From: Ralstonia sp. UNC404CL21Col
Lineage (GTDB): Bacteria; Pseudomonadota; Gammaproteobacteria; Burkholderiales; Burkholderiaceae
DNA: 64,000 nt
Assembly (NCBI RefSeq): GCF_000620465.1
Contig: NZ_JIBE01000004.1
Coordinates: 806,001 to 870,000, forward strand
Reading direction: 5' to 3'
Positions within the stretch are counted from its first letter, which is position 1; every line of letters starts with the position of its first letter. This document shows positions 17,414 to 25,817 of this stretch, piece by piece. Position numbers and translations under genes: made by a program. The notes below the pieces were generated by a model that worked only from the letters and a program-made list of their open reading frames with translations, was not told the origin of the DNA and ran no database searches.

Positions 17414-18823
17414 TCAATGTCCTTGAGGAGGGTTCGGCGCTGTGGTGGCCGCATTCGCTTCAGCCGGCGGCAGCTTGCCGCCCAGCGCCATCTGCAAGTC
17501 AGTCTGCGCAATCCAGTAACCGCGCAGCGCGTCGATGTAGCCGTTCACGGCATTCACCTGCTCGCGCGCATCGGCCAGCAGTTCGAACACGCTCACGAGC
17601 ATGCCGTTGTAGCGCAGTAGCATCTCGTCGGAGATGCGCTTGCGCACGGGCACGACCTCGTCGCGGTAGTGGCGCGTGAGGTCATATGCGGTCTGGTAGC
17701 GCACGTACGATTCACGCACTTCCGAACGCGCACGCACGGCGGTGTCGGCAAGCTGGTCGGCCACCTGCATGTAGATCGCCTGCGCGCGCGCCACGCGGGC
17801 ACCGCCCCAGTCGAACAGCGGGATCTCGATGCTGATCTCGTAGCCCGTTTCACGTGGCTCGTTGGATTTGCTGTTGCGCACGTAGCCGAGATCCAGCACG
17901 TTGATGAAGCGCGTGGCCTGCGTGAGCCCCAGCGACGATGCCAACCCCTCGACCTGCAACTTGCCCGCCTGGATATCGAGCCGGTTGCGCAACGCATAGG
18001 CTTCGATCTGCTGCAATTCGGGGCGATCCTTGGGTAGGTCGGGCAGCCGTTCCGGCAGCTTGAAGTCGGTATCCGCGCCCCACACACCCAGCAGGTGGAT
18101 CAACGCTTCGCGCTCGGCCTGCGCCTGCTGCCGCGAGCGCGCCAAGGTGGCGGTGGCCTCTGCATAGAAAGCGTGCTCACGCGCGCGATCCAGCTTGCTG
18201 AAGTTGCCCGCAGACGCCAGGCGCTTGGCGAACTCGGCCCCGGCTTCGGCAGCTTGCTGAACCTGCTCTGCATAGCGTGCAGATTGCTCCGCAGCGACGG
18301 CATTAACGTATGCGCGGCGTGTCTCTGCGGCCACCTGCAGCATCTGATTGGCGACAAGCAGCTTGGTCTGTTCGAAGTAACGGCCTTCGATGCGCATGGC
18401 CATCGGCAGCGTCAGCAGGTTCAGGAACGACAGCGAGAACGTGCGTTCGATCGACACGTCGTCGCCGCTGCGCGTGCGCTTGAAACTGAAGCCGGGATTC
18501 GGCAGGCGGCTGGCCTGCACGAGCGCGGCTTCCGAGAGCCCCAGCTCCGCATACGAAGCCTGCAGGCCACGGTTGTTCAGTAGCGCGATCTGCACGGCGC
18601 TGTCCATCGTCAGCGGCTGGGCCAGCAGCTCGCGCGTGCGTTGCGCGGCGCTGTCGCGTGCTTCCGGTGAACGCTGCCAGGTGGCGTCCTTGCCCAGCCG
18701 GTCGCGCGCCACATCGGCAACGGTCTTAAAGCCGCTGTCTTGCGTGATGGTGGCGCAGCCGCTCAGCAGCAGCGTGCCCGCCAGCGCGCACAGGGCGAGT
18801 CGGCGGTTGGAGAGTTTGAGCAT
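17414..18823 (-). CDS. TolC-family outer-membrane efflux lipoprotein
   Basis: 469 residues with a lipoprotein signal (LLLSGCATI, lipidated Cys at ~23), then two repeats of long coiled-coil helices typical of outer-membrane efflux factors (…AVQIALLNNRGLQASYAELGLSEAAL… and the matching second half). It would form a trimeric outer-membrane channel. No membrane-fusion or inner-membrane pump gene lies in the cluster, so the channel must pair with a pump elsewhere or serve another export role. It follows the His-rich protein gene by 9 bp. Confidence 0.88.
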   Translation of the reverse strand: MLKLSNRRLALCALAGTLLLSGCATITQDSGFKTVADVARDRLGKDATWQRSPEARDSAAQRTRELLAQPLTMDSAVQIALLNNRGLQASYAELGLSEAALVQASRLPNPGFSFKRTRSGDDVSIERTFSLSFLNLLTLPMAMRIEGRYFEQTKLLVANQMLQVAAETRRAYVNAVAAEQSARYAEQVQQAAEAGAEFAKRLASAGNFSKLDRAREHAFYAEATATLARSRQQAQAEREALIHLLGVWGADTDFKLPERLPDLPKDRPELQQIEAYALRNRLDIQAGKLQVEGLASSLGLTQATRFINVLDLGYVRNSKSNEPRETGYEISIEIPLFDWGGARVARAQAIYMQVADQLADTAVRARSEVRESYVRYQTAYDLTRHYRDEVVPVRKRISDEMLLRYNGMLVSVFELLADAREQVNAVNGYIDALRGYWIAQTDLQMALGGKLPPAEANAATTAPNPPQGH

Positions 18824-18832
18824 GGCGCCGCC

Positions 18833-19189
18833 TCAGTGGTGGTGCATGCCGGGCATGGACTCGCCGGCAGGCTTGTTGGAGGAGGCAGCCGGCGCGCTCG
18901 CGGGCATGCTGTGCCCCGCGTGGCCGCCATGCGCGGCGCCGCCCGGCGTAGGGCCCACGGCTGCGTTGGTCTCGCGCCAGGGCGCAGGACCGGTATCGCG
19001 ATACGCGTGGTAACTGTCGAATGTGCGCGGCACGGCGACGGCCGGCACGGCGACGGCCGGCACAGCGGCGTCCGCGTTCAGGGGATCAGGCGGAGATGCC
19101 GCCGGCGCAGATGCGGCGCCCTGCGCGACTACCCATGGCGGCACCAGCGCCAGCAGCGCGGCGGCTACGAACCATCGTTTGAAAAGCAT
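18833..19189 (-). CDS. exported His/Met-rich protein of the copper cluster
   Basis: 118 residues, signal peptide to VVAQ|G, then a low-complexity Ala/Pro region with an in-frame AVPAVAV repeat and a C-terminal tail rich in His and Met (HGGHAGHSMP…ESMPGMHHH). No known fold; it looks like a metal-buffering or sensing peptide. Context (nine bases before the TolC gene, inside the copper operon) supports a copper role, which is inference. Confidence 0.75.
   Translation of the reverse strand: MLFKRWFVAAALLALVPPWVVAQGAASAPAASPPDPLNADAAVPAVAVPAVAVPRTFDSYHAYRDTGPAPWRETNAAVGPTPGGAAHGGHAGHSMPASAPAASSNKPAGESMPGMHHH
19029..19073. repeat. 15-bp tandem repeat in the His/Met-rich gene
   Basis: Two exact copies of GGCACGGCGACGGCC (19029-19043, 19044-19058) and a degenerate third copy. 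The unit is a multiple of three, so the copy number changes only the length of the AVAVP segment. Confidence 0.8.
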
Positions 19190-19285
19190 GAGAAACCTCG
19201 ATCAGGCGTGATGACGTACGGCCGCATGCGGTGCATGGAGCCGTCAAACCAGAGGCCAGCCCGTTCTATGGACGGACTGGTGGCG

Positions 19286-19681
19286 TCAAGCGCGAATCGA
19301 GGGTGGACGTTGCAGCGCTTCGGGAATGAAGCTGCGGAAGGAAACAGCCAAGCCACGCGGCGCAGCGGCCGGCAGCTTGATCAGCGGCACGCCAAGGCTG
19401 GCGGCCAGGGGAACGACCGAACCCAGCGAACACGTCGCGCAGATCGGGCAGGTCTTGCAGTGCGACTGTGCCGGCGCTTTCGACTCGGCACCGGCGGCCA
19501 TGGCGTCTTCGTGCTCATGGCAGGCATCGGATATGACGGTAGCGTCATCCGGCGTTGCCAGGGCAACCATCGCATCGTCCATGGCACCGCCGCGCGCCAT
19601 CATGGCCGTCGCGGCAAACCCTTGCAGGGGCAGTGCCAGGACGACCAGCCAGAGCAGGAGGCGGGTCAGCAATCGGTGCAT
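19286..19681 (-). CDS. exported Cys-rich protein, first gene of copper cluster
   Basis: 131 residues, signal peptide ~1-23 (LLLWLVVLALPLQGFA). A central motif HCKTCPICATC (about residue 74-84), preceded by CHEHED, offers several thiol and imidazole ligands. It resembles DUF2946- or CopL-like proteins that often head copper operons; the exact family is uncertain. It would be transcribed first, from a promoter in the 172-bp gap shared with the divergent thioesterase gene. Confidence 0.7.
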   Translation of the reverse strand: MHRLLTRLLLWLVVLALPLQGFAATAMMARGGAMDDAMVALATPDDATVISDACHEHEDAMAAGAESKAPAQSHCKTCPICATCSLGSVVPLAASLGVPLIKLPAAAPRGLAVSFRSFIPEALQRPPSIRA

Positions 19682-19853
19682 GGAAAACAGGAGGGCCTGA
19701 AAATCATTTGCGGCGCAAACCGGTAGTGTAGCGCGATGCCATCAAATTTCACGCAATGCAGCACAACGTGCGTCGCGCACGGCACAATGGCTGCCTGCTG
19801 CGTACCCATTTCTGCGCACCCTGCTTTCCCCATCATCCCTGCTTCAACGCCCC

Positions 19854-20357
19854 ATGAATACGCAATCCCACCAGCTCAGCATGACCGTGCTGATGACGCC
19901 CGACATGGCCAATTTTTCCGGCAACGTACACGGCGGCCACATCCTCAAGTTTCTCGATCAGGTCGCGTATGCGTGCGCGAGCCGCTATGCCGGCCGCTAT
20001 GTCGTGACGCTGTCGGTGGACCAGGTTGTGTTCCGCCAGCCGATTCACGTGGGTGAACTGGTGACGTTCCTCGCGTCGGTCAACTACACCGGCCGCACGT
20101 CGATGGAAATCGGCATCAAGGTGGTGACGGAGAACATCCGCAACCAGGTCGTGCGCCATACCAACAGCTGCTACTTCACGATGGTGGCCGTGGACGACGA
20201 CGGCAAGCCGGCCGACGTGCCGCCGCTGGTGCCCGCCAACGCCGAAGAACAGGAACGCTTCGAAGCCGCGCAGCAGCGCCGCGCCCTGCGCCAGGAAATG
20301 GAAGCCCGGCACAAGGCGATCAAGGCAACCTACGGCCCGTCCGGCACGCGCAACTAA
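19854..20357 (+). CDS. acyl-CoA thioesterase (YciA/ACOT type)
   Basis: 167 residues. The hotdog domain shows the YciA/BFIT signature: MTPDMANFSGNVHGGHILKFLDQ with the catalytic Asp, then ACASRYAGRYVVTLSVDQVVFRQPI. A charged C-terminal tail follows. It hydrolyses acyl-CoA to fatty acid and CoA in the cytosol. It is divergent from the copper cluster, with no sign of joint function. Confidence 0.92.
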   Translation: MNTQSHQLSMTVLMTPDMANFSGNVHGGHILKFLDQVAYACASRYAGRYVVTLSVDQVVFRQPIHVGELVTFLASVNYTGRTSMEIGIKVVTENIRNQVVRHTNSCYFTMVAVDDDGKPADVPPLVPANAEEQERFEAAQQRRALRQEMEARHKAIKATYGPSGTRN

Positions 20358-20459
20358 GCGCGCGTTGAAATCGGCAGTGCCGCGACACCCCGCGTCGCGC
20401 CTGCCTGCCTACGCAGTCAGCAAGGAACTGCGAGCCGCGTGGTATCGCGGTCGCGCATT

Positions 20460-20496
20460 GTTATCCACAGGCTTACCCACTGTTTCTGTGGATAAC
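20460..20496. promoter_or_regulatory. inverted pair of consensus DnaA boxes / stem-loop
   Basis: TTATCCACA (20461-20469) and TGTGGATAA (20487-20495) are both perfect matches to the DnaA box consensus and face each other across 17 bases. The arms extend to GTTATCCACAG and CTGTGGATAAC, so the transcript could also fold as an 11-bp stem with a 15-base loop. It lies in the gap between two convergent genes, where a terminator would be expected, but there is no T tract. Confidence 0.6.
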
Positions 20497-20517
20497 GCGC
20501 GCAAGCCTCAACGCGGC

Positions 20518-21327
20518 TTACGGTTGCGGCAGCCCGTGCAGAAATGCAAGCACGGCCGCATTGAACAACGCGGGGCGCTGCAACGGAGCGAAATGGCTCA
20601 CGCCCGGCAGCAACACAAACTGCGCATCAAGAAGGGTCCTCGCCAAATAGTGTGCGTGCTCGGGCCGGATGAACTCGTCGTGTTCGCTCTGCACGATCGT
20701 CACCGGCACGCGCGTCGCGGCAAGCTCCGCGGCCGTGGCGTTGGGTTGCGTCTGCATCATTTCGGTGACGGCCGCGACGAATGCATCGAAATCGTCGGGC
20801 GTGGATGAGAGCGCGGTGTAATCCTTTCGATGGCGCTCGAAGCAGCGATCGATGACGGGCGTGGGCGAAAAGGGCTTGGCGCCGGTCGGGTCCATGTTGC
20901 AGCCGAAAAAGAACACGCCCGTGGCGCGTTCCGGCGTCTGCATGGCGAGGGTGAGCGCAACGCAAGCGCCGTCGCTCCAGCCGATGAAGGCGGCGCGGTC
21001 GATGTGCAATGCATCCATGACGGCCCGCACGTCGGAGGCCATGCGCGTGTAGGCGTAAGGCTGCGCATCGCGCGTGCTGCGGCCGTGCCCACGGCTATCG
21101 ATGACGATGGGCCGGTAGCCCGCGCTCATGAGTGCCGGCACCTGATTGCCCCAATTGCCGCTATGGCCGAGCCCGCCATGCAGCAGGATCACAGGCATGC
21201 CGGCGCCGAACGTGGCATACCAGATGCGGGCGCCGTCGTGTTCGACATGTCCCTCCTCAAGGGCGGCCGGCAGCGGTGCAGCACCGTGGGCCGCAAACCG
21301 GGACAGATCGTCGTCGAAGGGGCCCAT
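20518..21327 (-). CDS. alpha/beta hydrolase
   Basis: 269 residues with the full catalytic set: oxyanion-loop VILLHGGLGHSGNW, nucleophile elbow GWSDG, the acid in QSEHDEF and the base in PGVSHFAP. Esterase or lactonase-type activity is expected in the cytosol; the substrate is unknown. The next minus-strand gene starts 12 bp before… that is, this gene follows a small membrane-protein gene only on the downstream side (21340-21672 is upstream of it), so the two may share a transcript. Confidence 0.88.
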   Translation of the reverse strand: MGPFDDDLSRFAAHGAAPLPAALEEGHVEHDGARIWYATFGAGMPVILLHGGLGHSGNWGNQVPALMSAGYRPIVIDSRGHGRSTRDAQPYAYTRMASDVRAVMDALHIDRAAFIGWSDGACVALTLAMQTPERATGVFFFGCNMDPTGAKPFSPTPVIDRCFERHRKDYTALSSTPDDFDAFVAAVTEMMQTQPNATAAELAATRVPVTIVQSEHDEFIRPEHAHYLARTLLDAQFVLLPGVSHFAPLQRPALFNAAVLAFLHGLPQP

Positions 21328-21339
21328 GTCAATCAGGTA

Positions 21340-21672
21340 TCACGCCGTGTAGCCAAGCGCCGCGAACTGCTGCTTGAACCACCAGTAACAGAGCGCCGCA
21401 GCCGCCGCAAAAATGGCCACGAGCACCCAGCCAAGTGGCGTGAGGCGCTTGCGTTCGGCGTCACGATAAGCCAGCTTGTCGCCGCCTGCCAGAAACGCCA
21501 GCCCGAACACCAGACACCCCGGCACCAGCACCATCGCCTTGAGCGAGTAATGCACCGTCGGCGCGCCCGCCTGCGCCTGATGCAGCGGGCCAAGGATGAA
21601 GAACCATCCGATCACCGCGCCGAGGATGAGCACCAGCACGCCGCCCAAGCGAGTCTTGAGGTCTTGAGACAT
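21340..21672 (-). CDS. small membrane protein, 110 aa
   Basis: Start chosen at the ATG 21672 (MSQDLKTRLGG); the frame upstream is not protein-like. Three hydrophobic helices (LGGVLVLILGAVIGWFF, AMVLVPGCLVFGLAFL, LGWVLVAIFAAAAALCYWWF). I do not recognise the family. Its stop lies 12 bp before the start of the alpha/beta hydrolase gene on the same strand, suggesting an operon. Confidence 0.7.
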   Translation of the reverse strand: MSQDLKTRLGGVLVLILGAVIGWFFILGPLHQAQAGAPTVHYSLKAMVLVPGCLVFGLAFLAGGDKLAYRDAERKRLTPLGWVLVAIFAAAAALCYWWFKQQFAALGYTA

Positions 21673-21800
21673 GGAAGTTCCGAGGGATGGATTGGCCAGC
21701 GCCACATCGGCGCCAGCGTGATCCCGCGAGGATAGGGAAGCCCCATCGGCCATGCAACTTGTGTTAAGCCCGTTAACACAGGCCGCCATTCCGCGTCGGA

Positions 21801-22202
21801 CTAGCGCGCCGCTTCGTCTTCGATCTGGATGCCCAGTTCATTGAGCACTTCGCGCGCGGATCGAAAGGCCTCGATGGCCGCTGGCGCGCCGGCATAGATG
21901 GCGCTATGCAGCAGCACTTCGCGGATCTCCACCGCCGTTGCACCGTTGTTGATGGCGCCGCGCACATGGCCCTTCAGCTCAGTGCTGCGGCCCAGGGCGG
22001 CCAGCATCGCGCAGGTGCACAGGCTGCGCGTCTTGAGGTCGATGCCGTCCCGCTGCCACGTGCTGCCCCAGGCGTGCTCGTTGAGCCAATCCTGCAGCGG
22101 CGCCGAGAACGCATCCAGCCCGCTCATCGCGCGTTCCACGAACGCGTCGCCCATCACCTGCGCGCGGCGTGCGCGTCCGGCCTGCTTGTCTTGTTCCGAC
22201 AC
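21801..22202 (-). CDS. carboxymuconolactone decarboxylase family protein
   Basis: 133 residues from the GTG at 22202, chosen because GGAGG lies 8 bases upstream; an earlier in-frame start lacks this. The CMD fold is shown by RSLCTCAMLAALGRSTELKGHVRGAINNGAT and REVLLHSAIYAGAPAAIEAFRSA, as in PcaC (4-carboxymuconolactone decarboxylase). It has one Cys pair CTC rather than the CxxC of AhpD, so decarboxylase rather than peroxidase chemistry is more likely. It lies 33 bp after the TauE-like gene. Confidence 0.85.
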   Translation of the reverse strand: MSEQDKQAGRARRAQVMGDAFVERAMSGLDAFSAPLQDWLNEHAWGSTWQRDGIDLKTRSLCTCAMLAALGRSTELKGHVRGAINNGATAVEIREVLLHSAIYAGAPAAIEAFRSAREVLNELGIQIEDEAAR

Positions 22203-22235
22203 GATGCCCTCCTCCGTTCTGAAAGAAACAGTCAA

Positions 22236-23018
22236 TCAGGCTGGCTTGACCAGCAGCATCATCAGCGCGGTACCCAGCAGCACGGCGCAGAACGCCAGCC
22301 GCAGACGCCGCGCTGAAAACCGATACGCCAACGCCACACCCCACGACACGCTTGCAATTCCACCGGCCGCCAGCGGAATGCCTGTACCCCAATCCACATG
22401 GCCGGCATGCGCATACGTTGCCAGTGCGATGAGCGAGCCGGGCACCACCAGTGCGAGGGCCATGCCCTGGGCGCGTGTCTGCGGCATACCGAAGAACGTC
22501 ACGAGCGCCGGCACCACCACGAGCCCGCCACCCACCGTGAAGATGCCCGACATCGCCCCGCTGGCAACGCCCATCAATGGCAAGGCTGCGGCCGGCATGG
22601 CGCGTGGGGCAGCGTGCGTGGCATCACCGGCATTCGGCTTCTCTTTGAGTTGCGAGGCAAAGTACACCGCCAGCGCGATCAGGAATACGGCAAATGCCGT
22701 ATGCAGCAGATGAGCATCGAGCCCCGCCGCAAAACGCGCGGCAACGTAGGTCGCCGCCATCGAGAACACGCAGATCAGCGCGACAGAACGCAGATGCACC
22801 GGATGCCGCTGGTGATACCGCCAGAAACCGATCAGCACATTGGGCGCAATCATTACCAGCGCGGTGCCCTGCGCCAGGTGCTGGTCCATTCCGTACAGGT
22901 AGCCGAGCACAGGAATGGCGATCAGCCCGCCGCCAATGCCGAGCAAACCGCCTGCAACGCCAAGGCCCATGCCGAGCAGCAAATTGACCAGACCCGTGAG
23001 AACCGCGTGAGACGCCAT
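22236..23018 (-). CDS. TauE/SafE family membrane transporter
   Basis: 260 residues with about eight membrane helices in two homologous halves, each starting with the family glycine motif: GLLGIGGGLIAIPVL (residue ~24) and GIFTVGGGLVVVPAL (~158). The family exports sulfite, sulfoacetate or other organic anions across the inner membrane. It is the first gene of a two-gene unit with the CMD protein, which hints at an aromatic or organosulfur substrate, though this is weak. Confidence 0.9.
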   Translation of the reverse strand: MASHAVLTGLVNLLLGMGLGVAGGLLGIGGGLIAIPVLGYLYGMDQHLAQGTALVMIAPNVLIGFWRYHQRHPVHLRSVALICVFSMAATYVAARFAAGLDAHLLHTAFAVFLIALAVYFASQLKEKPNAGDATHAAPRAMPAAALPLMGVASGAMSGIFTVGGGLVVVPALVTFFGMPQTRAQGMALALVVPGSLIALATYAHAGHVDWGTGIPLAAGGIASVSWGVALAYRFSARRLRLAFCAVLLGTALMMLLVKPA

Positions 23019-23115
23019 GCCGACAAGAAAGGAGGGACGAGAAACAAACGCGGCGGCGCGCTGTATCTGCTACAGCGCGCCGCCGGAAGTGAAGCTCAGA
23101 TTGTAGCGCCCGCCG

Positions 23116-23904
23116 TTACGCCGGGGTCTCGGCAAGGTGCGCAGCGAAGCCCGATTTTCCGGGTGCGATTCCGTCCCGCAGCGTGAGCGCCGGAATCTCG
23201 TAATCACCGGCGTTCTGCCGCCGGAACGGGATCGGCGCGGTGGTGAACAAGGTGTCGAGTCGCTCGCCCAGCGCGCGCGTCGTCTGTGCAAAGCGCGCCT
23301 CGTCCATGCGGCCGGTGCGGTAGCTCACGAACGGCGGCACCACATCGAAACCGGGGTAGTACAGGATGCCGTGCTGGATCGGAAACAGGATGTCGTCGAT
23401 CGGGCCGTTGATGCCGCGCGGGCTGTAGTGCGACTCCCACCCGCCCGTCGTCACGATCAGCATGGCGCGTTTGCCGGCGAGTGTGCCTTCGCCGTAGCGG
23501 TCGCCCCAGTGGGTGTCGGAGTGCTCGCCAACGCCATAGGCGAAGCCATACGCATAGACGCGCTCGACCCAGCCCTTGAGGATGGCCGGCATCGAAAACC
23601 ACCACAGCGGAAACTGCAGGATCACAGCGTCGGCCCAGCGCAGCTTGGTTTGCTCTGCGGCGATGTCCGGGGACTGCAGGCCGTTCTCGAAGGCGTACTT
23701 GGAATCCAGCGACGGGTCGAAACGCGAACCCACCGGCGCGACAGTGCTGTCGCTGGCATCAAGCACGGCCTTCCATTGCATGGCGTACAGATCCGATACC
23801 TGCACGGTGTGCCCGGCGGCCTGCAGACGCTGGACGGCAAAGTCCTTGAGGGCACCGTTGAGCGACTTGGGTTCAGGATGGGCGTAGACGATCAGGACAT
23901 TCAT
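23116..23904 (-). CDS. NAD(P)H:quinone oxidoreductase / flavodoxin-fold protein
   Basis: 262 residues from the ATG at 23904. The flavodoxin-like fold opens with MNVLIVYAHPEPKSLNGALK (FMN/FAD phosphate loop) and continues with ILQFPLWWFSMPAILKGWVERV and LIVTTGGWESHYSPRG, as in KefF/MdaB/NQO1. It should reduce quinones or electrophiles with NAD(P)H in the cytosol. It is divergent from a LysR gene and probably under its control, with a dyad in the 87-bp gap. Confidence 0.9.
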   Translation of the reverse strand: MNVLIVYAHPEPKSLNGALKDFAVQRLQAAGHTVQVSDLYAMQWKAVLDASDSTVAPVGSRFDPSLDSKYAFENGLQSPDIAAEQTKLRWADAVILQFPLWWFSMPAILKGWVERVYAYGFAYGVGEHSDTHWGDRYGEGTLAGKRAMLIVTTGGWESHYSPRGINGPIDDILFPIQHGILYYPGFDVVPPFVSYRTGRMDEARFAQTTRALGERLDTLFTTAPIPFRRQNAGDYEIPALTLRDGIAPGKSGFAAHLAETPA

Positions 23905-23958
23905 GGCGGCAGCTCCAAATGAGGAATTGGCTCCAGAATGCGGTTCGCCCAGGTATAT

Positions 23959-23982
23959 TGGAAATGAATTGTTCATATTCCA
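23959..23982. promoter_or_regulatory. imperfect dyad between quinone reductase and LysR genes
   Basis: GGAAATGAA (23960-23968) and TTCATATTCC (23972-23981) are inverted around TTG, with one base bulged. It lies only 10 bp before the LysR start, the place for a LysR autoregulatory operator. Confidence 0.45.
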
Positions 23983-23991
23983 GGCATAGGC

Positions 23992-24885
23992 ATGAATAAT
24001 CTTAGACGGTTGGACCTGAACCTGCTGGTGACACTTGATGTGCTGCTGACCGAGCACAACGTCACGCGTGCGGCGGAGCGGCTGAACTTCTCGCAGCCTT
24101 CCGTGAGCGTGCACTTGGCCAAGTTGCGCGCCATCTTCGGCGACCCGCTTTTGCTTCCGGGCCCGCGCGGTATGCGCCCCACGGCGCGCGCTGAAAGCCT
24201 GCGCGAGCCCCTGCGGCTGGCGCTGGAAGCACTGGAGCAGGCGGTCGCGCCCGCCAGCCCGTTCGACCCGGCACACGCTACCAACACGTGGCGCGTGGCC
24301 GCCACGGATTACGGCGAATCCACCATCGCGCTGCCGGCGCTGAACACGCTGCGATCAAACGCGCCGGGCACGCGGCTCGCCATACTGGAGCTGGTCCCTA
24401 CTCGCCTGGAAAAGCAAGCGGAGCAAGGGGAGATCGATCTCGCGTTCCACACCACAGACGCCGCGCCACCGGGCCTGCGCCGCCGTACGCTGTTCACTGA
24501 ACGCTATGTGCTGATCGGCCGCGCGGGGCACCCGCGCCTGAAGCGCAAGCCCACACTGGCGCAGTTCTGCACGCTCGATCACGTGATCGTGTCGCCCGAT
24601 GGCGGTGGCTTCTTCGGCGTGACAGATGAAGCGCTGGCGGCAGCCGGTGCCACACGACGCGTCGTGCTGTCGGTGCCGCACTTCCTGTTTGTGATGACAG
24701 CGGTGGCGAGCACTGACATGGTCGCCATGCTGCCCGAGCGGCTCGTGCGGGGCGCCAGCGCGCTGCAGGTGGTCGAACCGCCGGTGGAGGTGCCCGGCTA
24801 TGAGATGTCGATGCTGTGGCATGAGCGCGTGCATCGAGACCCCGGACATCAGTGGTTGCGGGATGTGATTGCAGGCGCGGTCTGA
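23992..24885 (+). CDS. LysR-family transcriptional regulator
   Basis: 297 residues of the NodD/SyrM-like branch: RLDLNLLVTLDVLLTEHNVTRAAERLNFSQPSVSVHLAKLR is the N-terminal HTH, followed by PRGMRPT and an effector domain. Divergent from the quinone reductase gene; LysR proteins of this branch often control a flavin reductase next door and are induced by quinone-like or electrophilic compounds. That link is inferred. Confidence 0.9.
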   Translation: MNNLRRLDLNLLVTLDVLLTEHNVTRAAERLNFSQPSVSVHLAKLRAIFGDPLLLPGPRGMRPTARAESLREPLRLALEALEQAVAPASPFDPAHATNTWRVAATDYGESTIALPALNTLRSNAPGTRLAILELVPTRLEKQAEQGEIDLAFHTTDAAPPGLRRRTLFTERYVLIGRAGHPRLKRKPTLAQFCTLDHVIVSPDGGGFFGVTDEALAAAGATRRVVLSVPHFLFVMTAVASTDMVAMLPERLVRGASALQVVEPPVEVPGYEMSMLWHERVHRDPGHQWLRDVIAGAV

Positions 24886-24905
24886 AGGACCGCGCCACCG
24901 TTCCC

Positions 24906-25361
24906 CTATTTGCACTGCTGCTTCTTGATGGAGACCTCCTCCAAATCGGCGGCGGTGTAAAGCGCCGGCACGTTCGGGTCGCCGGCAGCCGTCATCGCCG
25001 CGTTCAGGTTCGCCAGTGCCTGAAGGTGGCCGGCCTCGCCGCTTGCAAAGCGCTGCTGCTCCGATTTCGATGCGCCGTACATGCCGTTGCACAGCAGCGC
25101 CTTGCGGAAGATTTCCAACACCGCGATCCGCGCAAAGTATGTCTCGCGCCGCTCCGACGCAGTGGCGGGCGCGTGGTTGATCTTGGCGTAGTGGTTGGTG
25201 CACTGCGTGCCGAGAATCGGGTACGCCTCCTTGATGCCGTCACAGGAAGCAACCTTCGCCGGCGGTGCAGCCAATGCGGCCGCGGCCGCCAGCGATGCGA
25301 TCAGGGACACCAACGCCAGCAGCGCGATGCGGATGACGGGCACATTCGAGCGGATGTTCAT
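24906..25361 (-). CDS. exported protein of unknown function, 151 aa
   Basis: Signal peptide ~1-32 (IALLALVSLIASLAAAAALAAP), then a mature, mostly helical domain with four Cys (VASCDG, GTQCTNHY, LLCNGMYG, KQQCK) that could form two disulfides. I do not recognise the family. GGAG precedes the ATG at 25361 with a suitable spacer. Convergent with the LysR gene, 20 bp apart. Confidence 0.65.
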   Translation of the reverse strand: MNIRSNVPVIRIALLALVSLIASLAAAAALAAPPAKVASCDGIKEAYPILGTQCTNHYAKINHAPATASERRETYFARIAVLEIFRKALLCNGMYGASKSEQQRFASGEAGHLQALANLNAAMTAAGDPNVPALYTAADLEEVSIKKQQCK

Positions 25362-25670
25362 TGCAGGTTCTCCTCAGTCAGATACGTGAACAAAAAACGC
25401 AGCGGCAACCGGTAGCGCTGCGTGAACTGACGATACGGGGGAGGTCTGTGGCGGCGGAATGCACCAGACGTTCTGGCGCAGGCCAGGGGAAACGCGGCAC
25501 GGGAGAAATGGGCCAAGCCGCCCCACGTGCATTTGACGGCGACGGTTGATTGCCATGGCAACGCGCAACGTGGGCTGCCCACAACGCTTCATGCGGCTGC
25601 CAGCCCGTTTGCGCAATCTCCGTTTGCCGGGCTGGCGCGGCCCCGGTAGAGTCTTTCCCCAATGGGTTCA
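25362..25670. other. intergenic stretch upstream of the riboswitch
   Basis: About 310 bp between the divergent exported-protein gene and the riboswitch. No frame with protein-like composition. It must hold the promoters for both directions; I cannot point to a convincing -35/-10 pair. Confidence 0.4.
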
Positions 25671-25680
25671 CACCCAGAGG

Positions 25681-25757
25681 TCTGGGCAAAACCGGAGTGA
25701 TCCGGCGACGCAAAGCTATAGGGACTTCGCTGGACGAAGTCAGCCAGTTGCCCGCCA
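25681..25757 (+). ncRNA. cyclic-di-GMP-I riboswitch (GEMM-I)
   Basis: The GEMM-I plan can be followed base by base. P1 pairs GGGCAA (25684-25689) with TTGCCC (25748-25753). P2 is CCGGA/TCCGG closed by a GTGA tetraloop of GNRA type (25692-25705). The hallmark core GACGCAAAGC follows at 25707-25716, then P3 GACTTCG/CGAAGTC (25723-25741), and the closing CAGCCAGTTGCC. These are the known c-di-GMP contact and docking elements of the class. The start of the GH135-like gene is ~60 bp downstream, so c-di-GMP would gate its expression. Whether binding turns it on or off is not evident. Confidence 0.93.
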
Positions 25758-25758
25758 A

Positions 25759-25775
25759 CCCGCAACGGGAGCGGG
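25759..25775 (+). promoter_or_regulatory. short hairpin after riboswitch, possible expression platform
   Basis: CCCGC (25759-25763) and GCGGG (25771-25775) flank a 7-base loop immediately after P1. There is no T tract, so it is not a plain intrinsic terminator. Another hairpin, CCCAGA/TCTGGG (25673-25686), overlaps the left strand of P1 and would exclude it. Confidence 0.4.
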
Positions 25776-25817
25776 CCTGATGACACACGCAAAGAACGGC
25801 GTGGTCGGGGGCACATC

